In this document: positions 1 to 8,165 of the stretch, one piece after another
Layout: the number at the start of each line of letters is the position of its first letter
Numbering within the stretch: position 1 is the first letter of the stretch
Assembly: GCF_026163685.1 (NCBI RefSeq)
Contig: NZ_JAOXSR010000001.1
Span: 310,001-374,000 of the forward strand
DNA from: Oerskovia flava
GTDB lineage: Bacteria > Actinomycetota > Actinomycetes > Actinomycetales > Cellulomonadaceae
Length of the DNA: 64,000 bases
Direction: 5' to 3'
Made by a program: the position numbers and the translations under genes
The notes under the pieces: generated by a model
Databases searched by the model: none
Seen by the model: the letters and a program-made list of their open reading frames with translations, nothing else
Told to the model about the DNA's origin: nothing

Positions 1-220
1 CGTCGTCAAGGACGGCCGCTTCGGGGCGTACGTGACCGACGGCGAGACCAACCGGACGCTGCCGCGCGACACGACCCCCGAGTCGATCACGCCCGAGCAG
101 GCGATCGAGCTGCTCGCCGAGAAGCGCGCGCAGGGCCCCAAGAAGAAGCCCGCGCGCAAGCCGGCCGCGAAGAAGCCTGCCGCCAAGAAGCCCGCGGCCA
201 AGAAGTCCCCCGCGAAGTAG
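1..220 (+). CDS. topA: DNA topoisomerase I, C-terminal end (partial)
   Basis: Only the last ~72 codons are in the window, read from base 2. The text VVKDGRFGAYVTDGETN followed by ESITPEQAIELLAEKR matches the last zinc-ribbon-like C-terminal repeat of actinobacterial type IA topoisomerase I, which relaxes negative supercoils. It ends in a basic tail built from repeated KKPAA units. Such lysine-rich tails are usual in actinobacterial TopA, where they bind DNA and increase processivity. The gene stops at a TAG that runs directly into a strong hairpin. In relatives topA lies close to tmk and holB; here about 8.7 kb of other genes separate them. Confidence 0.9.
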   Translation, partial: VVKDGRFGAYVTDGETNRTLPRDTTPESITPEQAIELLAEKRAQGPKKKPARKPAAKKPAAKKPAAKKSPAK

Positions 221-271
221 AACCCCAGTGATCGACTGGGGTTCTACCTCGCGAACTGGGGTTCTACCTCG
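220..271. terminator. topA/gldA bidirectional terminator with duplicated arm
   Basis: GAACCCCAGT (220-229) pairs with ACTGGGGTTC (235-244) around a 5-nt loop. The right arm and its flank, ACTGGGGTTCTACCTCG, occur twice (235-251 and 255-271), so the left arm could pair with either copy. It lies between the converging ends of topA and the glycerol dehydrogenase gene. Confidence 0.75.
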
Positions 272-289
272 GCGGCTGCCGCGACCGGG

Positions 290-1435
290 TCAGTGGGCGA
301 CGTGCTTCTCGGGCTCCGGGAGGCCGGCGTCCGCCCGGACGCGCCGGGAGTAGCTCTCGATCGAGCGCAGCGCGTCGACCAGCTCGGGCACGTGGACGTC
401 GAACGGCATCGCGTGGATGGTCTCGCCCTCGGCCGTCGCGGACTGCGCGACGCGGGTGAGGTCGCCGACGTCGTCGGCCGTGAGCCCGATCTCGGTGAGG
501 GTGTTCGGCAGCCCCACACGGGTGGTGAACACGATGAAGTCGTCGATCTCCTGGGTGGGTGCGCCCTCCAGCACGAGCTGGGTCAGGGAGCCGATGTTGA
601 CCTTCTGGCCGTGGGTGAGGCCGTGGGTCTGGGGCGCGGCGGTCAGCCCGTTGTGGATGGCGTGCGCCGCGGCGAGCCCACCGGACTCGAAGCCCAGCCC
701 GGACAGCAGGGTGTTGGCCTCGACGACCTTCTCCACGGCCGGGGTGACGATGTGCTCGCGCACCGCCGCGATCGCCGGCAGGGCGTTCTCCCAGAGGATC
801 TTCCACGACAGCTCGGCGAGGGCGGTGCCCGTGACGAGCGGCAGGCCGCCGGCCATCGTCGTGGTGTTCGCCTGCGCGACCGCGCGGGCCTCGATCCACG
901 TCGCGAGCGCATCGCCCACGCCGGCGACGAGGAACTTCGCCGGGGCGTTCGCCACGAGCTGGGTGTCGACGAGCACGAGGTCCGGGTTGTGGGGGAAGAA
1001 CCGGTACTCCTCGAACGCGCCGTCCTCGGTGTAGATGACGGACAGGGCCGAGCAGGGCGCGTCCGTCGAGGCGACGGTCGGGACCGAGACCCAGCGGATC
1101 CCGGCGAGGTGCCCCGCGGCCTTCACCGCGTCGATCGTCGAGCCGCCGCCGACGCCCACGATCACGTCTGCGCCGGCCTCCTCGATCTCCCGGGCGAGCC
1201 GGTCGACCTCGGCCGCGGTCGCGTAGGTCCCGAACCCCGTGCGGTGGCGGGGGAGGTCGGCGGCCTGCAGCGACTCCGCGACGGTGTCCTGCACGAGAGC
1301 CCACACCACGTCGTCGGCGACGAGCAGGGGCTTGGTCCCGATGGGGGCGACGAACTCGCCGAGCCGGGTGAGGGCGCCGCGTGCCTGGACGTAGCGCAGG
1401 GGGCTGATGAGGGTACGGACAGGGACCACGGACAC
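290..1435 (-). CDS. gldA: Glycerol dehydrogenase (iron/zinc-type alcohol dehydrogenase)
   Basis: Oxidises glycerol to dihydroxyacetone with NAD+; cytoplasmic. The 381-residue protein has the Rossmann-type GVGGGST loop near residue 97. The expected metal ligands are present: an Asp near 175 in GVGDALATW, a His near 258 in AAHAIHNG and a His near 275 in GLTHGQK. This spacing fits family III metal-dependent GlyDH. I chose the GTG at 1435 because AGGAGG lies 5 nt upstream; an upstream in-frame ATG at 1513 has no such site. It is a single-gene unit facing topA. Dihydroxyacetone or hydroxyacetone reduction are alternative directions for the enzyme. Confidence 0.88.
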   Translation of the reverse strand: MSVVPVRTLISPLRYVQARGALTRLGEFVAPIGTKPLLVADDVVWALVQDTVAESLQAADLPRHRTGFGTYATAAEVDRLAREIEEAGADVIVGVGGGSTIDAVKAAGHLAGIRWVSVPTVASTDAPCSALSVIYTEDGAFEEYRFFPHNPDLVLVDTQLVANAPAKFLVAGVGDALATWIEARAVAQANTTTMAGGLPLVTGTALAELSWKILWENALPAIAAVREHIVTPAVEKVVEANTLLSGLGFESGGLAAAHAIHNGLTAAPQTHGLTHGQKVNIGSLTQLVLEGAPTQEIDDFIVFTTRVGLPNTLTEIGLTADDVGDLTRVAQSATAEGETIHAMPFDVHVPELVDALRSIESYSRRVRADAGLPEPEKHVAH

Positions 1436-1583
1436 GGGGACCTCCTCGGTGGGGCGGGAGTCGCAGGTCCGGCATGGGTGCGCCGTGCCCGGCGACACCT
1501 CGACTGTAGGCACGGCCCGTCGGGCATCGCCATCGCTGCAGGACCACCGGCGCGAGTCGGTGACGTTGGTCCCACGAGGGCGC

Positions 1584-4214
1584 TCAGTCCACGGAGACGG
1601 CGTCCAGCACCGGCAGCCGGGCCGCCCGGATCGCGGGCCAGACGCTCGCGACGAGTCCGATCACGACGGCCGCGCCGAGCACCCCCAGCACCTGTGTCCA
1701 GGGGATCGCGAGCGTGCTCAGCCCTTCGTCGGCGAGCACGCCTGGTAGCGCGGCACCGATCCCGATGCCCGTCGCGACCCCGAGCACGGTGCCGTAGACG
1801 GCCGTGAGGACGGACTCGATCGCGATGATCCCGGCGAGCTGGAGACGCCCGAGGCCGACGGCGCGCAGCAGCCCGATCTCGCGCGTGCGCTCGATGATGG
1901 ACAGCGCGAGCGTGTTGACGATCCCGAGGAGCGCGATGACGATCGACAGCGCCAGCAGGGCGTAGAGGATGACGAGCACCTGGTCGACCTGGTCGGCGAA
2001 CGCGGACGCCGTCTCCTCGCGGTCGAGGACGGTCAGCACGAGGTACGGCTCGACGGCGGCGAGCAGGTCGGCGCGCAGCGCCTCGGTCCCGGCGGGGTCG
2101 GTGGCCGTGACGTAGACGATCCGGACGGACTGCTGACCGGCGGGCACGAGCGCGTCGAAGAGGTCGTCGTCGACGACCACCCCCGTGCTGACGATCTGGC
2201 TGTCGATGACCGCACCGATGCGCACCTCCCGCGCGGCGGCGCCCGCTCCGAGCTCGAGCACGTCCCCGTGCTCCCACCCGCGCTCGCGGGCGGTGGACCG
2301 GTGCACGACGGCGTCCCCCGCCTCGAGCGCGGCCGTCGGGTCTCCCTGGATCGCCACAGGGTCGAGGGCGGTCGCGAAGAACCGGGCGGGCACCCCGCCG
2401 ACGTCGGCGCCCCGGGCCTCGGTCCCGGCGGGTGCGTCGACGGCCAGGGCCGGCGTCACGCCGAGCCGGACGGCGTCGACGCTCTGCGTCCCGGGCACCG
2501 CCTCGACGGCGCGCAGCGCACCGTCGGGCACGACCCACGTCGCGGAGTCGACGAGCAGGTCGGCGCGGACCTCCGTCTCGACGACGGTGCGCACGGAGGC
2601 TTGCGTGGACGCCGCGATGACGCCCGTGACGGAGACGAGCGCCATCCCGATGAGCAGCGCGCCCGCCGTGCTCGCGGTGCGCCGCGGGGTGCGGGTGACG
2701 TTGCCGCGGGCGAGGCGGCCCAGCGGGCGGAGCGCGGCGACGAGGGGGGCGGCGAGGACCGTGAGGACACCGCGGGCGACCGCGGGCGACCCGACGAGCA
2801 CCCCGACCAGCACGAGGCCCGCGCCGACGCCGAGGAGCAGGCGCGGGTCGAGACCGTCGACGACCTCCCACCCTGTGGGGGCGTCGCTCACCGACGCGCC
2901 GAGGTGCGCGGCGAGCACCAGCACGCCCGCACCCACCGCGACGAGCACCAGGCCCGCGGCGGCGCGGACACCCGTGCCCCGGTCGGGGGCCACGTCGTCG
3001 CGCATCGCCTGCACCGGCGGGACGAGCGCGGCCCGGCGGGCGGGCAGGATCGCGGCGAGCACGCTGACGAGCGCGCCGAGGCCCACCGCGAGGACGATCT
3101 GCGTGGCGTCGAGCGGTGCTCGGCCGGAGAACTCCAAGCCGCCGGCGGCCAGGCCCGCCCGGATGAGCCGGACGAGCCCGGCTCCCGCGAGCACCCCGAG
3201 CGCCGCCCCGACGACCCCGACGACGAGCGCCTGGGCGAGCACGGACGCGAAGACCTGCGCCGGGGACGCCCCGAGGGCACGCAGCAGGGCGAGCTCCCGC
3301 AGGCGCTCACGGACCGACATCGCGAACGTGTTGGTGATGATGAAGGCGCCGACGAACAGGGCGATCGCGGCGAAGACGAGCAGGAAGGTCTCGATGAAGC
3401 CCAGCACCTGCTCGACGGCCTCGCCGGCCTCCTCGCGGACCTGGTCGCCCGTGACGGCCTCAGCGCCCTCGGGCAGGCTCGCCCCGACGCGGTCGGCGAG
3501 GCCCTGGGCGTCGACGTCTGCTCCGGCGTCCGTACCGGCGTCGGCGTACACGGAGATCATCGCCGCGAGCCCGTCGGGGGCGTAGGCGGCGCGGGCGGTG
3601 GCGTCATCGATCCCGACGAGCACGGCCCCCGCGGGCGCCGCCTCGACCGTGAAGACCCCGGCGACCTCGACCTCGCTCGGCTCGTCGCCGAGCACGACGG
3701 TGGTGGTGTCGCCGACCTCGAGTCCGGCCGTGCGCGCCGCGCTCTCCTCGAGGACGATCTGCCCGCCGGCCGGCCACGCGCCGTCCGCCAGGGTCAGGCT
3801 GGGGTCCTGCGGGTCGATCGAGAACGCCGTGCTGGGAGGGCCGGAGGTGACGACGGCCGTGCCGTCCGCCGAGACGAGGACGACGGGGCCCGAGACGTCG
3901 GGCACGGCGCGGTCGACGCCGTCGAGCCGCGCGAGGTCGTCGGCGAGGTCGAGCGGCACGAGGCTGCGGGCCTCGCCGAAGCCGCCACCGGAACCTCCGC
4001 CCGCGCCGGGGTTGTCGGACTCGAGCACGTCGGCGCCGCGCACGTAGACGTCGGCGACGAGCGTCGTCGCGATGATGTCGTCGAACGTCGAGGACAGCAT
4101 GCCCCGGAACGCGAACGTCCCCACGACGAACGCGACCCCGAGCGTCACCGCGAGCACGGAGAGCACGAACCGCACGAGGTGGGCGCGCACGCCCCGCAGC
4201 GCGACGCGGATCAC
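1584..4214 (-). CDS. ABC transporter permease, FtsX/MacB type (two FtsX domains)
   Basis: An 876-residue integral membrane protein. It has an N-terminal helix (LVRFVLSVLAVTLGVAFVVG), a large extracellular MacB-PCD-like domain (about 40-260) with a Gly-rich insert, and an FtsX four-helix domain. A second extracellular domain and a second FtsX domain follow (around TREIGLLRAVGLGRLQL). This duplicated layout is usual for actinobacterial exporters of lipoproteins, peptides or drugs and does not indicate import. The GTG start overlaps the stop of the ATPase gene by 4 bases (GTGA), so the two are translationally coupled. The substrate is unknown. Long open frames on the other strand are codon-bias shadows. 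Confidence 0.85.
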   Translation of the reverse strand: MIRVALRGVRAHLVRFVLSVLAVTLGVAFVVGTFAFRGMLSSTFDDIIATTLVADVYVRGADVLESDNPGAGGGSGGGFGEARSLVPLDLADDLARLDGVDRAVPDVSGPVVLVSADGTAVVTSGPPSTAFSIDPQDPSLTLADGAWPAGGQIVLEESAARTAGLEVGDTTTVVLGDEPSEVEVAGVFTVEAAPAGAVLVGIDDATARAAYAPDGLAAMISVYADAGTDAGADVDAQGLADRVGASLPEGAEAVTGDQVREEAGEAVEQVLGFIETFLLVFAAIALFVGAFIITNTFAMSVRERLRELALLRALGASPAQVFASVLAQALVVGVVGAALGVLAGAGLVRLIRAGLAAGGLEFSGRAPLDATQIVLAVGLGALVSVLAAILPARRAALVPPVQAMRDDVAPDRGTGVRAAAGLVLVAVGAGVLVLAAHLGASVSDAPTGWEVVDGLDPRLLLGVGAGLVLVGVLVGSPAVARGVLTVLAAPLVAALRPLGRLARGNVTRTPRRTASTAGALLIGMALVSVTGVIAASTQASVRTVVETEVRADLLVDSATWVVPDGALRAVEAVPGTQSVDAVRLGVTPALAVDAPAGTEARGADVGGVPARFFATALDPVAIQGDPTAALEAGDAVVHRSTARERGWEHGDVLELGAGAAAREVRIGAVIDSQIVSTGVVVDDDLFDALVPAGQQSVRIVYVTATDPAGTEALRADLLAAVEPYLVLTVLDREETASAFADQVDQVLVILYALLALSIVIALLGIVNTLALSIIERTREIGLLRAVGLGRLQLAGIIAIESVLTAVYGTVLGVATGIGIGAALPGVLADEGLSTLAIPWTQVLGVLGAAVVIGLVASVWPAIRAARLPVLDAVSVD

Positions 4215-4963
4215 GACGGCTCCGCGACCGCGGCCAACGCGTCGAGGACGTCCTGCTGGGACGGGTCGAGGATCTCGCCGGCGATGCGGCCGTCGGCGAG
4301 GAACACGACCCGGTGTGCGTAGGAGGCCGCGCGCGGGTCGTGCGTCACCATGACGACGGTCTGGCCGAGCTCGTCCACCGAGCGGCGCAGGAACGCCAGC
4401 ACCTCGCCGGACGAGCGGGAGTCGAGGTTGCCGGTGGGCTCGTCGGCGAAGACGACGGAGGGCCGCGAGACGAGCGCTCGTGCGCACGCGACCCGCTGCT
4501 GCTGCCCGCCCGACAGCTCGGACGGCCGGTGGTGCAGGCGGTCGGCGAGCCCGACGGCGCCCACGACCTCGTCGAACCAGTCTCGGTCGACCGGGGTGCG
4601 GGCGATGTCGAGGGGGAGTGTGATGTTCTCGGCCGCGGTGAGCGTGGGCACGAGGTTGTACGACTGGAAGACGAAGCCGATCCGGGTGCGCCGCAGCGCC
4701 GTGAGCCGCCGCTGGGACATCCGGGAGATGTCCTGGCCGTCGACCACGACCTGGCCGGCGGTCGGGGTGTCGAGACCCGCCATGCAGTGCATGAGCGTCG
4801 ACTTCCCGGAGCCGGAGGGTCCCATGATCGCGGTGAGGTGCGCCCCGGAGAAGGCGACGTCGACGTCGTCGAGGGCGCGCACCGCCGTCGGGCCGGAGCC
4901 GTAGACCTTCACCAGGCCGTGCGCGCTCGCTCTGGCGGCGGGTGTGGGTGTCGGTTCGGCCAT
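4211..4963 (-). CDS. ABC transporter ATP-binding protein (MacB/LolD type)
   Basis: 250 residues with all ATPase motifs: Walker A GPSGSGKST, Q-loop FVFQSYNL, signature LSGGQQQR, Walker B VVFADEP followed by TGNLDS, and H-loop VTHD. The TGNLDS text and the FtsX-type partner place it in the MacB/LolD export group. It powers the downstream permease, with which it overlaps by 4 bases. The ATG at 4963 begins MAEPTPTP. No ribosome site is visible, and CACGAT lies 6 nt before the ATG, so the message may be leaderless, though the -10 match is weak. It is divergent from the oxidoreductase at 5084. Confidence 0.9.
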   Translation of the reverse strand: MAEPTPTPAARASAHGLVKVYGSGPTAVRALDDVDVAFSGAHLTAIMGPSGSGKSTLMHCMAGLDTPTAGQVVVDGQDISRMSQRRLTALRRTRIGFVFQSYNLVPTLTAAENITLPLDIARTPVDRDWFDEVVGAVGLADRLHHRPSELSGGQQQRVACARALVSRPSVVFADEPTGNLDSRSSGEVLAFLRRSVDELGQTVVMVTHDPRAASYAHRVVFLADGRIAGEILDPSQQDVLDALAAVAEPS

Positions 4964-5071
4964 GGGCCCATCGTGGCCCGTCGCCGTCCGGTGCGCATCA
5001 CCCGGCGGAAACTTCTGGTGCCGGGCTCGCCCACTCGGTGGACGACGCGCCTGAGAGCGATCCCACAGCGA

Positions 5072-5077
5072 TAGCGT
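5072..5077 (+). promoter_or_regulatory. -10 box TAGCGT of leaderless oxidoreductase mRNA
   Basis: TAGCGT ends 6 nt before the ATG at 5084. That spacing puts the transcription start on the start codon, and there is no Shine-Dalgarno sequence. Confidence 0.6.
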
Positions 5078-5083
5078 TGCCCC

Positions 5084-6172
5084 ATGAGCAACGAAGCCAG
5101 CGTGCAGCAGCAGTCCGCCTCCGCGGGGAGCGTCAGCGGCCCGGTCGACGGGCTGCCGGTCGACGTCACGGGCGTCGTCCCCGACCCCCGGACCGCTCCG
5201 ACGATCCGCTGGGGGATCCTCGGTGCCGGCGGCATCGCGTCGTCGTTCGCCGAGGCGGTGCGCCAGCACACCCAGGCGCGGGTCTCCGCCGTCGGCTCGC
5301 GGGACCGCACGCGCGCGGAGCGGTTCGCCACGGCGCACGGCATCCCCACCACGCACCACGGGTACGACGAGCTCGTCCACGACGACACGGTCGACGTGGT
5401 GTACGTCGCGACGCCGCACTCGCACCACCGCGAGCACGCGCTCCTCGCGATCGCGGCGGGCAAGCACGTCCTGGTCGAGAAGGCGTTCACCCGCAACGAG
5501 GCCGAGGCGCGCGAGGTCTTCGAGGCTGCCGCGGCGGCCGGCGTGTTCGTCATGGAGGCCATGTGGACGCGGTTCCTGCCGCACGTCGCGGCGATCCGCG
5601 GGGTGATCGCCCGCGGCGAGATCGGTGAGGTCGTCAACCTCAGCGCCGACCACGGTCAGTTCTTCCCGTACGACCCGGGCCACCGGCTCTACGCACCCGA
5701 GCTCGCGGGCGGCGCGCTGCTTGACCTCGGCGTCTACCCGGTCTCGTTCGCGCACGACGTGCTCGGCGCGCCGGACACGGTGACCGCCGTCGGCGCGCTC
5801 ACCGAGACCGGCGTCGACGGGCAGATCAGCATGGCGTTCGGCTACGGGGCGCGCACGCAGGCGACGCTCTCGACGACGCTGTGGTCACGCACCGCGACAC
5901 AGGCCGTGATCTCCGGGACCGCCGGGCGCATCGAGGTGGACGGCACGTTCTACGCGCCCACGTCCTTCCGGGTCGTGCGGCACGACGGCGCGATCTGGGA
6001 CTATTCCGGCTTCACCGGCGAGGGCAAGCAGTACCAGGCGGCCGAGGTGGCCCGCTGCGTCGAAGCGGGTCTGACGCAGAGCCCGCGCATGACGTGGGAC
6101 GGCACGCTCGAGGTCATGCGGACGATGGACGAGGTCCGCCGGCAGATCGGTGTGTCCTACCCGGGGGAGTGA
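5084..6172 (+). CDS. Gfo/Idh/MocA family oxidoreductase
   Basis: A 362-residue NAD(P)-dependent sugar or polyol oxidoreductase. The Rossmann fingerprint is WGILGAGGIASSFAEAV (about 45-60), and the family EKAFTRNEAEA motif carries the substrate-binding Lys near 130. The C-terminal beta-sheet domain follows. It resembles the subgroup that includes D-xylose dehydrogenases and dihydrodiol dehydrogenases. The N-terminal ~40 residues before the Rossmann fold are low in structure and may be a loose extension. It stands alone between a divergent ABC pair and a convergent small gene, so its substrate cannot be read from context. Confidence 0.85.
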   Translation: MSNEASVQQQSASAGSVSGPVDGLPVDVTGVVPDPRTAPTIRWGILGAGGIASSFAEAVRQHTQARVSAVGSRDRTRAERFATAHGIPTTHHGYDELVHDDTVDVVYVATPHSHHREHALLAIAAGKHVLVEKAFTRNEAEAREVFEAAAAAGVFVMEAMWTRFLPHVAAIRGVIARGEIGEVVNLSADHGQFFPYDPGHRLYAPELAGGALLDLGVYPVSFAHDVLGAPDTVTAVGALTETGVDGQISMAFGYGARTQATLSTTLWSRTATQAVISGTAGRIEVDGTFYAPTSFRVVRHDGAIWDYSGFTGEGKQYQAAEVARCVEAGLTQSPRMTWDGTLEVMRTMDEVRRQIGVSYPGE

Positions 6173-6471
6173 GCCTCGCCGGGCTCGTCCGTCGTGGGTT
6201 CGTGAGGCGTCGGCTCGTCCGGTGCATCCGCCGCAGCCGAGGTGTGCTCGACGACGTAGCTGCGGCCGTCCGGGCCCGTGACGTACTCGAAGCGCGTGCG
6301 CAGCTCGCGCTCGCGGGACTGCTCCTCCGGGGAGACGCCGCGCCCGGGGGAGCCCTGCCGCCCGACCTGCGCCGGGCCGAAGATCGGCAGGAACCCCTCG
6401 GTCAGGCGCAGGCCCAGCGGTCGGCGTGCGCGGTCGCGTCCGGTCGAGCCCTTCGTCGTGCGGTCCGTCAT
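6157..6471 (-). CDS. Hypothetical 104-residue protein
   Basis: I do not recognise the family. The protein is hydrophilic and starts MTDRTTKGSTGRDRARRPLG. A short conserved-looking stretch near 55-75 reads RFEYVTGPDGRSYVVEHT, and an acidic Pro/Thr-rich tail follows. It has no signal peptide or membrane segment. AAGGA lies about 9 nt before the ATG. Its last 16 bases overlap the end of the convergent oxidoreductase gene. Its upstream region carries the palindromic operator shared with the divergent MarR gene, so it may be the regulated partner. Confidence 0.6.
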   Translation of the reverse strand: MTDRTTKGSTGRDRARRPLGLRLTEGFLPIFGPAQVGRQGSPGRGVSPEEQSRERELRTRFEYVTGPDGRSYVVEHTSAAADAPDEPTPHEPTTDEPGEAHSPG

Positions 6472-6506
6472 GCGCGTCGTCCTTCCGGCCTGCGTCGGGT
6501 ACAAAA

Positions 6507-6541
6507 ATGCTTGGTGCACCAAAGAGTGGTCCACCAAGCAT
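6507..6541. promoter_or_regulatory. MarR/OhrR-type double operator
   Basis: TTGGTGCACCAA (6511-6522) is a perfect 12-bp palindrome. A second related copy, GTGGTCCACCAA, lies at 6526-6537, 15 bp further on. The pair is enclosed in a perfect 10-bp inverted repeat: ATGCTTGGTG at 6507-6516 and CACCAAGCAT at 6532-6541. It sits between two divergent genes and 15 bp upstream of the MarR -10 box, as expected for autorepression. Confidence 0.75.
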
Positions 6542-6555
6542 AGGGCGGCCGTCGG

Positions 6556-6561
6556 TACGCT
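6556..6561 (+). promoter_or_regulatory. -10 box TACGCT of leaderless MarR mRNA
   Basis: TACGCT, then 6 nt, then the ATG at 6568; there is no ribosome site. Confidence 0.6.
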
Positions 6562-6567
6562 GGCGAC

Positions 6568-7035
6568 ATGACCGATCCCCAGGTACCGGCGGACCCCCTC
6601 GCGCTCGAGGCGCAGGTCTGTTTCGCGCTGTCCGCGGCCGCGCGCGCGATGGTCGCCATGTACCGCCCGCTGCTCGACCCCCTCGGCCTGACCCACCCGC
6701 AGTACCTCGTGCTCCTCGCGCTGTGGCAGGACGCCGCAGCGGGCCAGGCCACCACCGTCACCGGCCTCGCGGACCGGCTCCTGCTCGACCCGGGGACGCT
6801 CTCCCCGCTCCTCAAGCGCCTGGAGGCCTCGGGCTACCTCGAGCGGACGCGGTCCGCCCGTGACGGGCGGCTCGTCGAGGTACGGCTCAGCGGCTCGGGC
6901 CACGCGCTGCGCGAGCGCGCCGAGCAGATCCCGCCCGCGATCGTGCGCGCCACCGGGATGACGGAGGACGAGCTGCGCGACGTGCACGTCGCCGCGTCGA
7001 GGGTCGTCGCCGCGTCCAGGCGCGACCAGGTCTGA
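6568..7035 (+). CDS. MarR family regulator, OhrR-like
   Basis: A 155-residue winged-helix repressor. The N-terminal QVCFALSAAARAM places a single Cys (C18) where OhrR has its peroxide-sensing cysteine, followed by Y32 at the same spacing as in OhrR. The second OhrR tyrosine is replaced: the family text LTYPQY is LTHPQY here (H43), although the next Tyr is kept. The winged helix (LADRLLLDPGTLSPLLKRLEASGYLERTRSARDGR) is intact. OhrR proteins sense organic hydroperoxides and normally repress ohr. No ohr gene is in the window; the likely targets are its own gene, the divergent small gene and perhaps the membrane protein downstream. Confidence 0.82.
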   Translation: MTDPQVPADPLALEAQVCFALSAAARAMVAMYRPLLDPLGLTHPQYLVLLALWQDAAAGQATTVTGLADRLLLDPGTLSPLLKRLEASGYLERTRSARDGRLVEVRLSGSGHALRERAEQIPPAIVRATGMTEDELRDVHVAASRVVAASRRDQV

Positions 7036-7049
7036 GGGACGCGACTCCG

Positions 7050-8165
7050 GTGGGAGGAGACGAGCCAGCCCCGCGCGAGGCCGCCGTCGGGCGATGGACG
7101 CGCGCCACCGTGCGCTTCCTGTCGATGCGCCCGCGCTGGGCCATGGCGGGGCGCGCCGCGGTCGCCGCCGCGCTCGCCTGGACGGTCGGTCTCGTCGCCC
7201 CCGAGCCCTTCTCCGACTACCCGTACTACGCGCCTCTCGGCGCCGTCGTCGCGACGTCCACGACCGTCGCCGGGTCCGTGCGGCACTCGGTGCAGGCCGT
7301 CGGCGCGATCGTCCTGGGCGCGGTGATCGCCCGGGGCGTCGACCTCGTCCTCGCGCCGAGCGCTGGATCGGTCGCGGTGGTCGTGGCGCTCGCGGTCCTC
7401 GTCGGCGGCTGGCGGGTCTTCGGCATGATGGGCCAGTGGGCGGCGACGTCGGCGCTCTTCGTCCTCATCATCGGCAACGAGGACAAGGTCGGGTTCGTCA
7501 CGGCCTACGCCGGCCTCGTCGTCGTCGGCGCGGGCATCGGCATCCTGGTGAACCTCGCCGTCCCGTCCCTCCTGCTCGTCCCGTCGGAGCGTGAGCTGAC
7601 CCGGCTGCGGGACACCCTCGCCGAGCAGCTCGAGGAGGTGGCCGAGGGCCTCGAGAAGGAGAGCCCGCCGACGGCCGAGGAGTGGGCAGAGCGCCGCCGT
7701 GCGGTGCAGCCGGTCCTCGAGCAGACCCGCGCCAGCATCGCGCGCTCGCAGGAGGCGACCCGCGGGAACGTCCGGGCGCGCGTGCACCGCCGGATCGAAC
7801 GGACGGCTCAGCAGCTCGGGTGGGCGCAGGCGCTCGACGTCGGCGCCTCCGTGGTCAGCGAGGTCACCCGGCTCGTCGCGGAGTGGGAGCGCCAGGATCG
7901 CTCCGACGTGGCGCTCGGTCCCCGGTTGCGGCCGACGACGGCGGAGGCGGTCGCCGCCTACGCCCGGGCGCTGCGCGCCGACGACGGCTCGCCCGACGGG
8001 CCGTCGACCGAGGAGGTGACCGACGCCGTCGACGAGGTGCGCCGCGAGGTGCGGGTCGTGCGAGGCGGGTCGGACGAGGACTACTTCGCGGCCGGAGCCC
8101 TCGTCCTCGCCCTGCGTCGGGGCGTCGCCGCGCTCGCACGCGACACGGGCGTCAGCGGTCCGTGA
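7050..8165 (+). CDS. FUSC/aromatic acid exporter-like membrane protein
   Basis: 371 residues. The first ~170 carry about five or six membrane helices: AAVAAALAWTVGLVA, a hairpin around SVQAVGAIVLGAVIA, VAVVVALAVLVGG, ATSALFVLIIG and AGLVVVGAGIGILVNLAV. The rest is a helical, charged cytoplasmic domain (ELTRLRDTLAEQLEEVAEGLEKE). This half-size layout fits the aromatic acid exporter/FUSC family. The GTG at 7050 has GAGGGA 10 nt upstream. It starts 14 nt after the MarR gene, so the two are probably co-transcribed and peroxide- or ligand-controlled. Its last 14 bases overlap the convergent HAD gene. The substrate is unknown. Confidence 0.7.
   Translation: MGGDEPAPREAAVGRWTRATVRFLSMRPRWAMAGRAAVAAALAWTVGLVAPEPFSDYPYYAPLGAVVATSTTVAGSVRHSVQAVGAIVLGAVIARGVDLVLAPSAGSVAVVVALAVLVGGWRVFGMMGQWAATSALFVLIIGNEDKVGFVTAYAGLVVVGAGIGILVNLAVPSLLLVPSERELTRLRDTLAEQLEEVAEGLEKESPPTAEEWAERRRAVQPVLEQTRASIARSQEATRGNVRARVHRRIERTAQQLGWAQALDVGASVVSEVTRLVAEWERQDRSDVALGPRLRPTTAEAVAAYARALRADDGSPDGPSTEEVTDAVDEVRREVRVVRGGSDEDYFAAGALVLALRRGVAALARDTGVSGP

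Noticed and set aside
2268-4322. Long plus-strand open frame opposite the ABC permease
   Set aside because: High-GC codon bias leaves the antisense frame open. Its product is Arg/Gly/Ala/Pro-rich with no domain, and the minus-strand permease is clearly the real gene.
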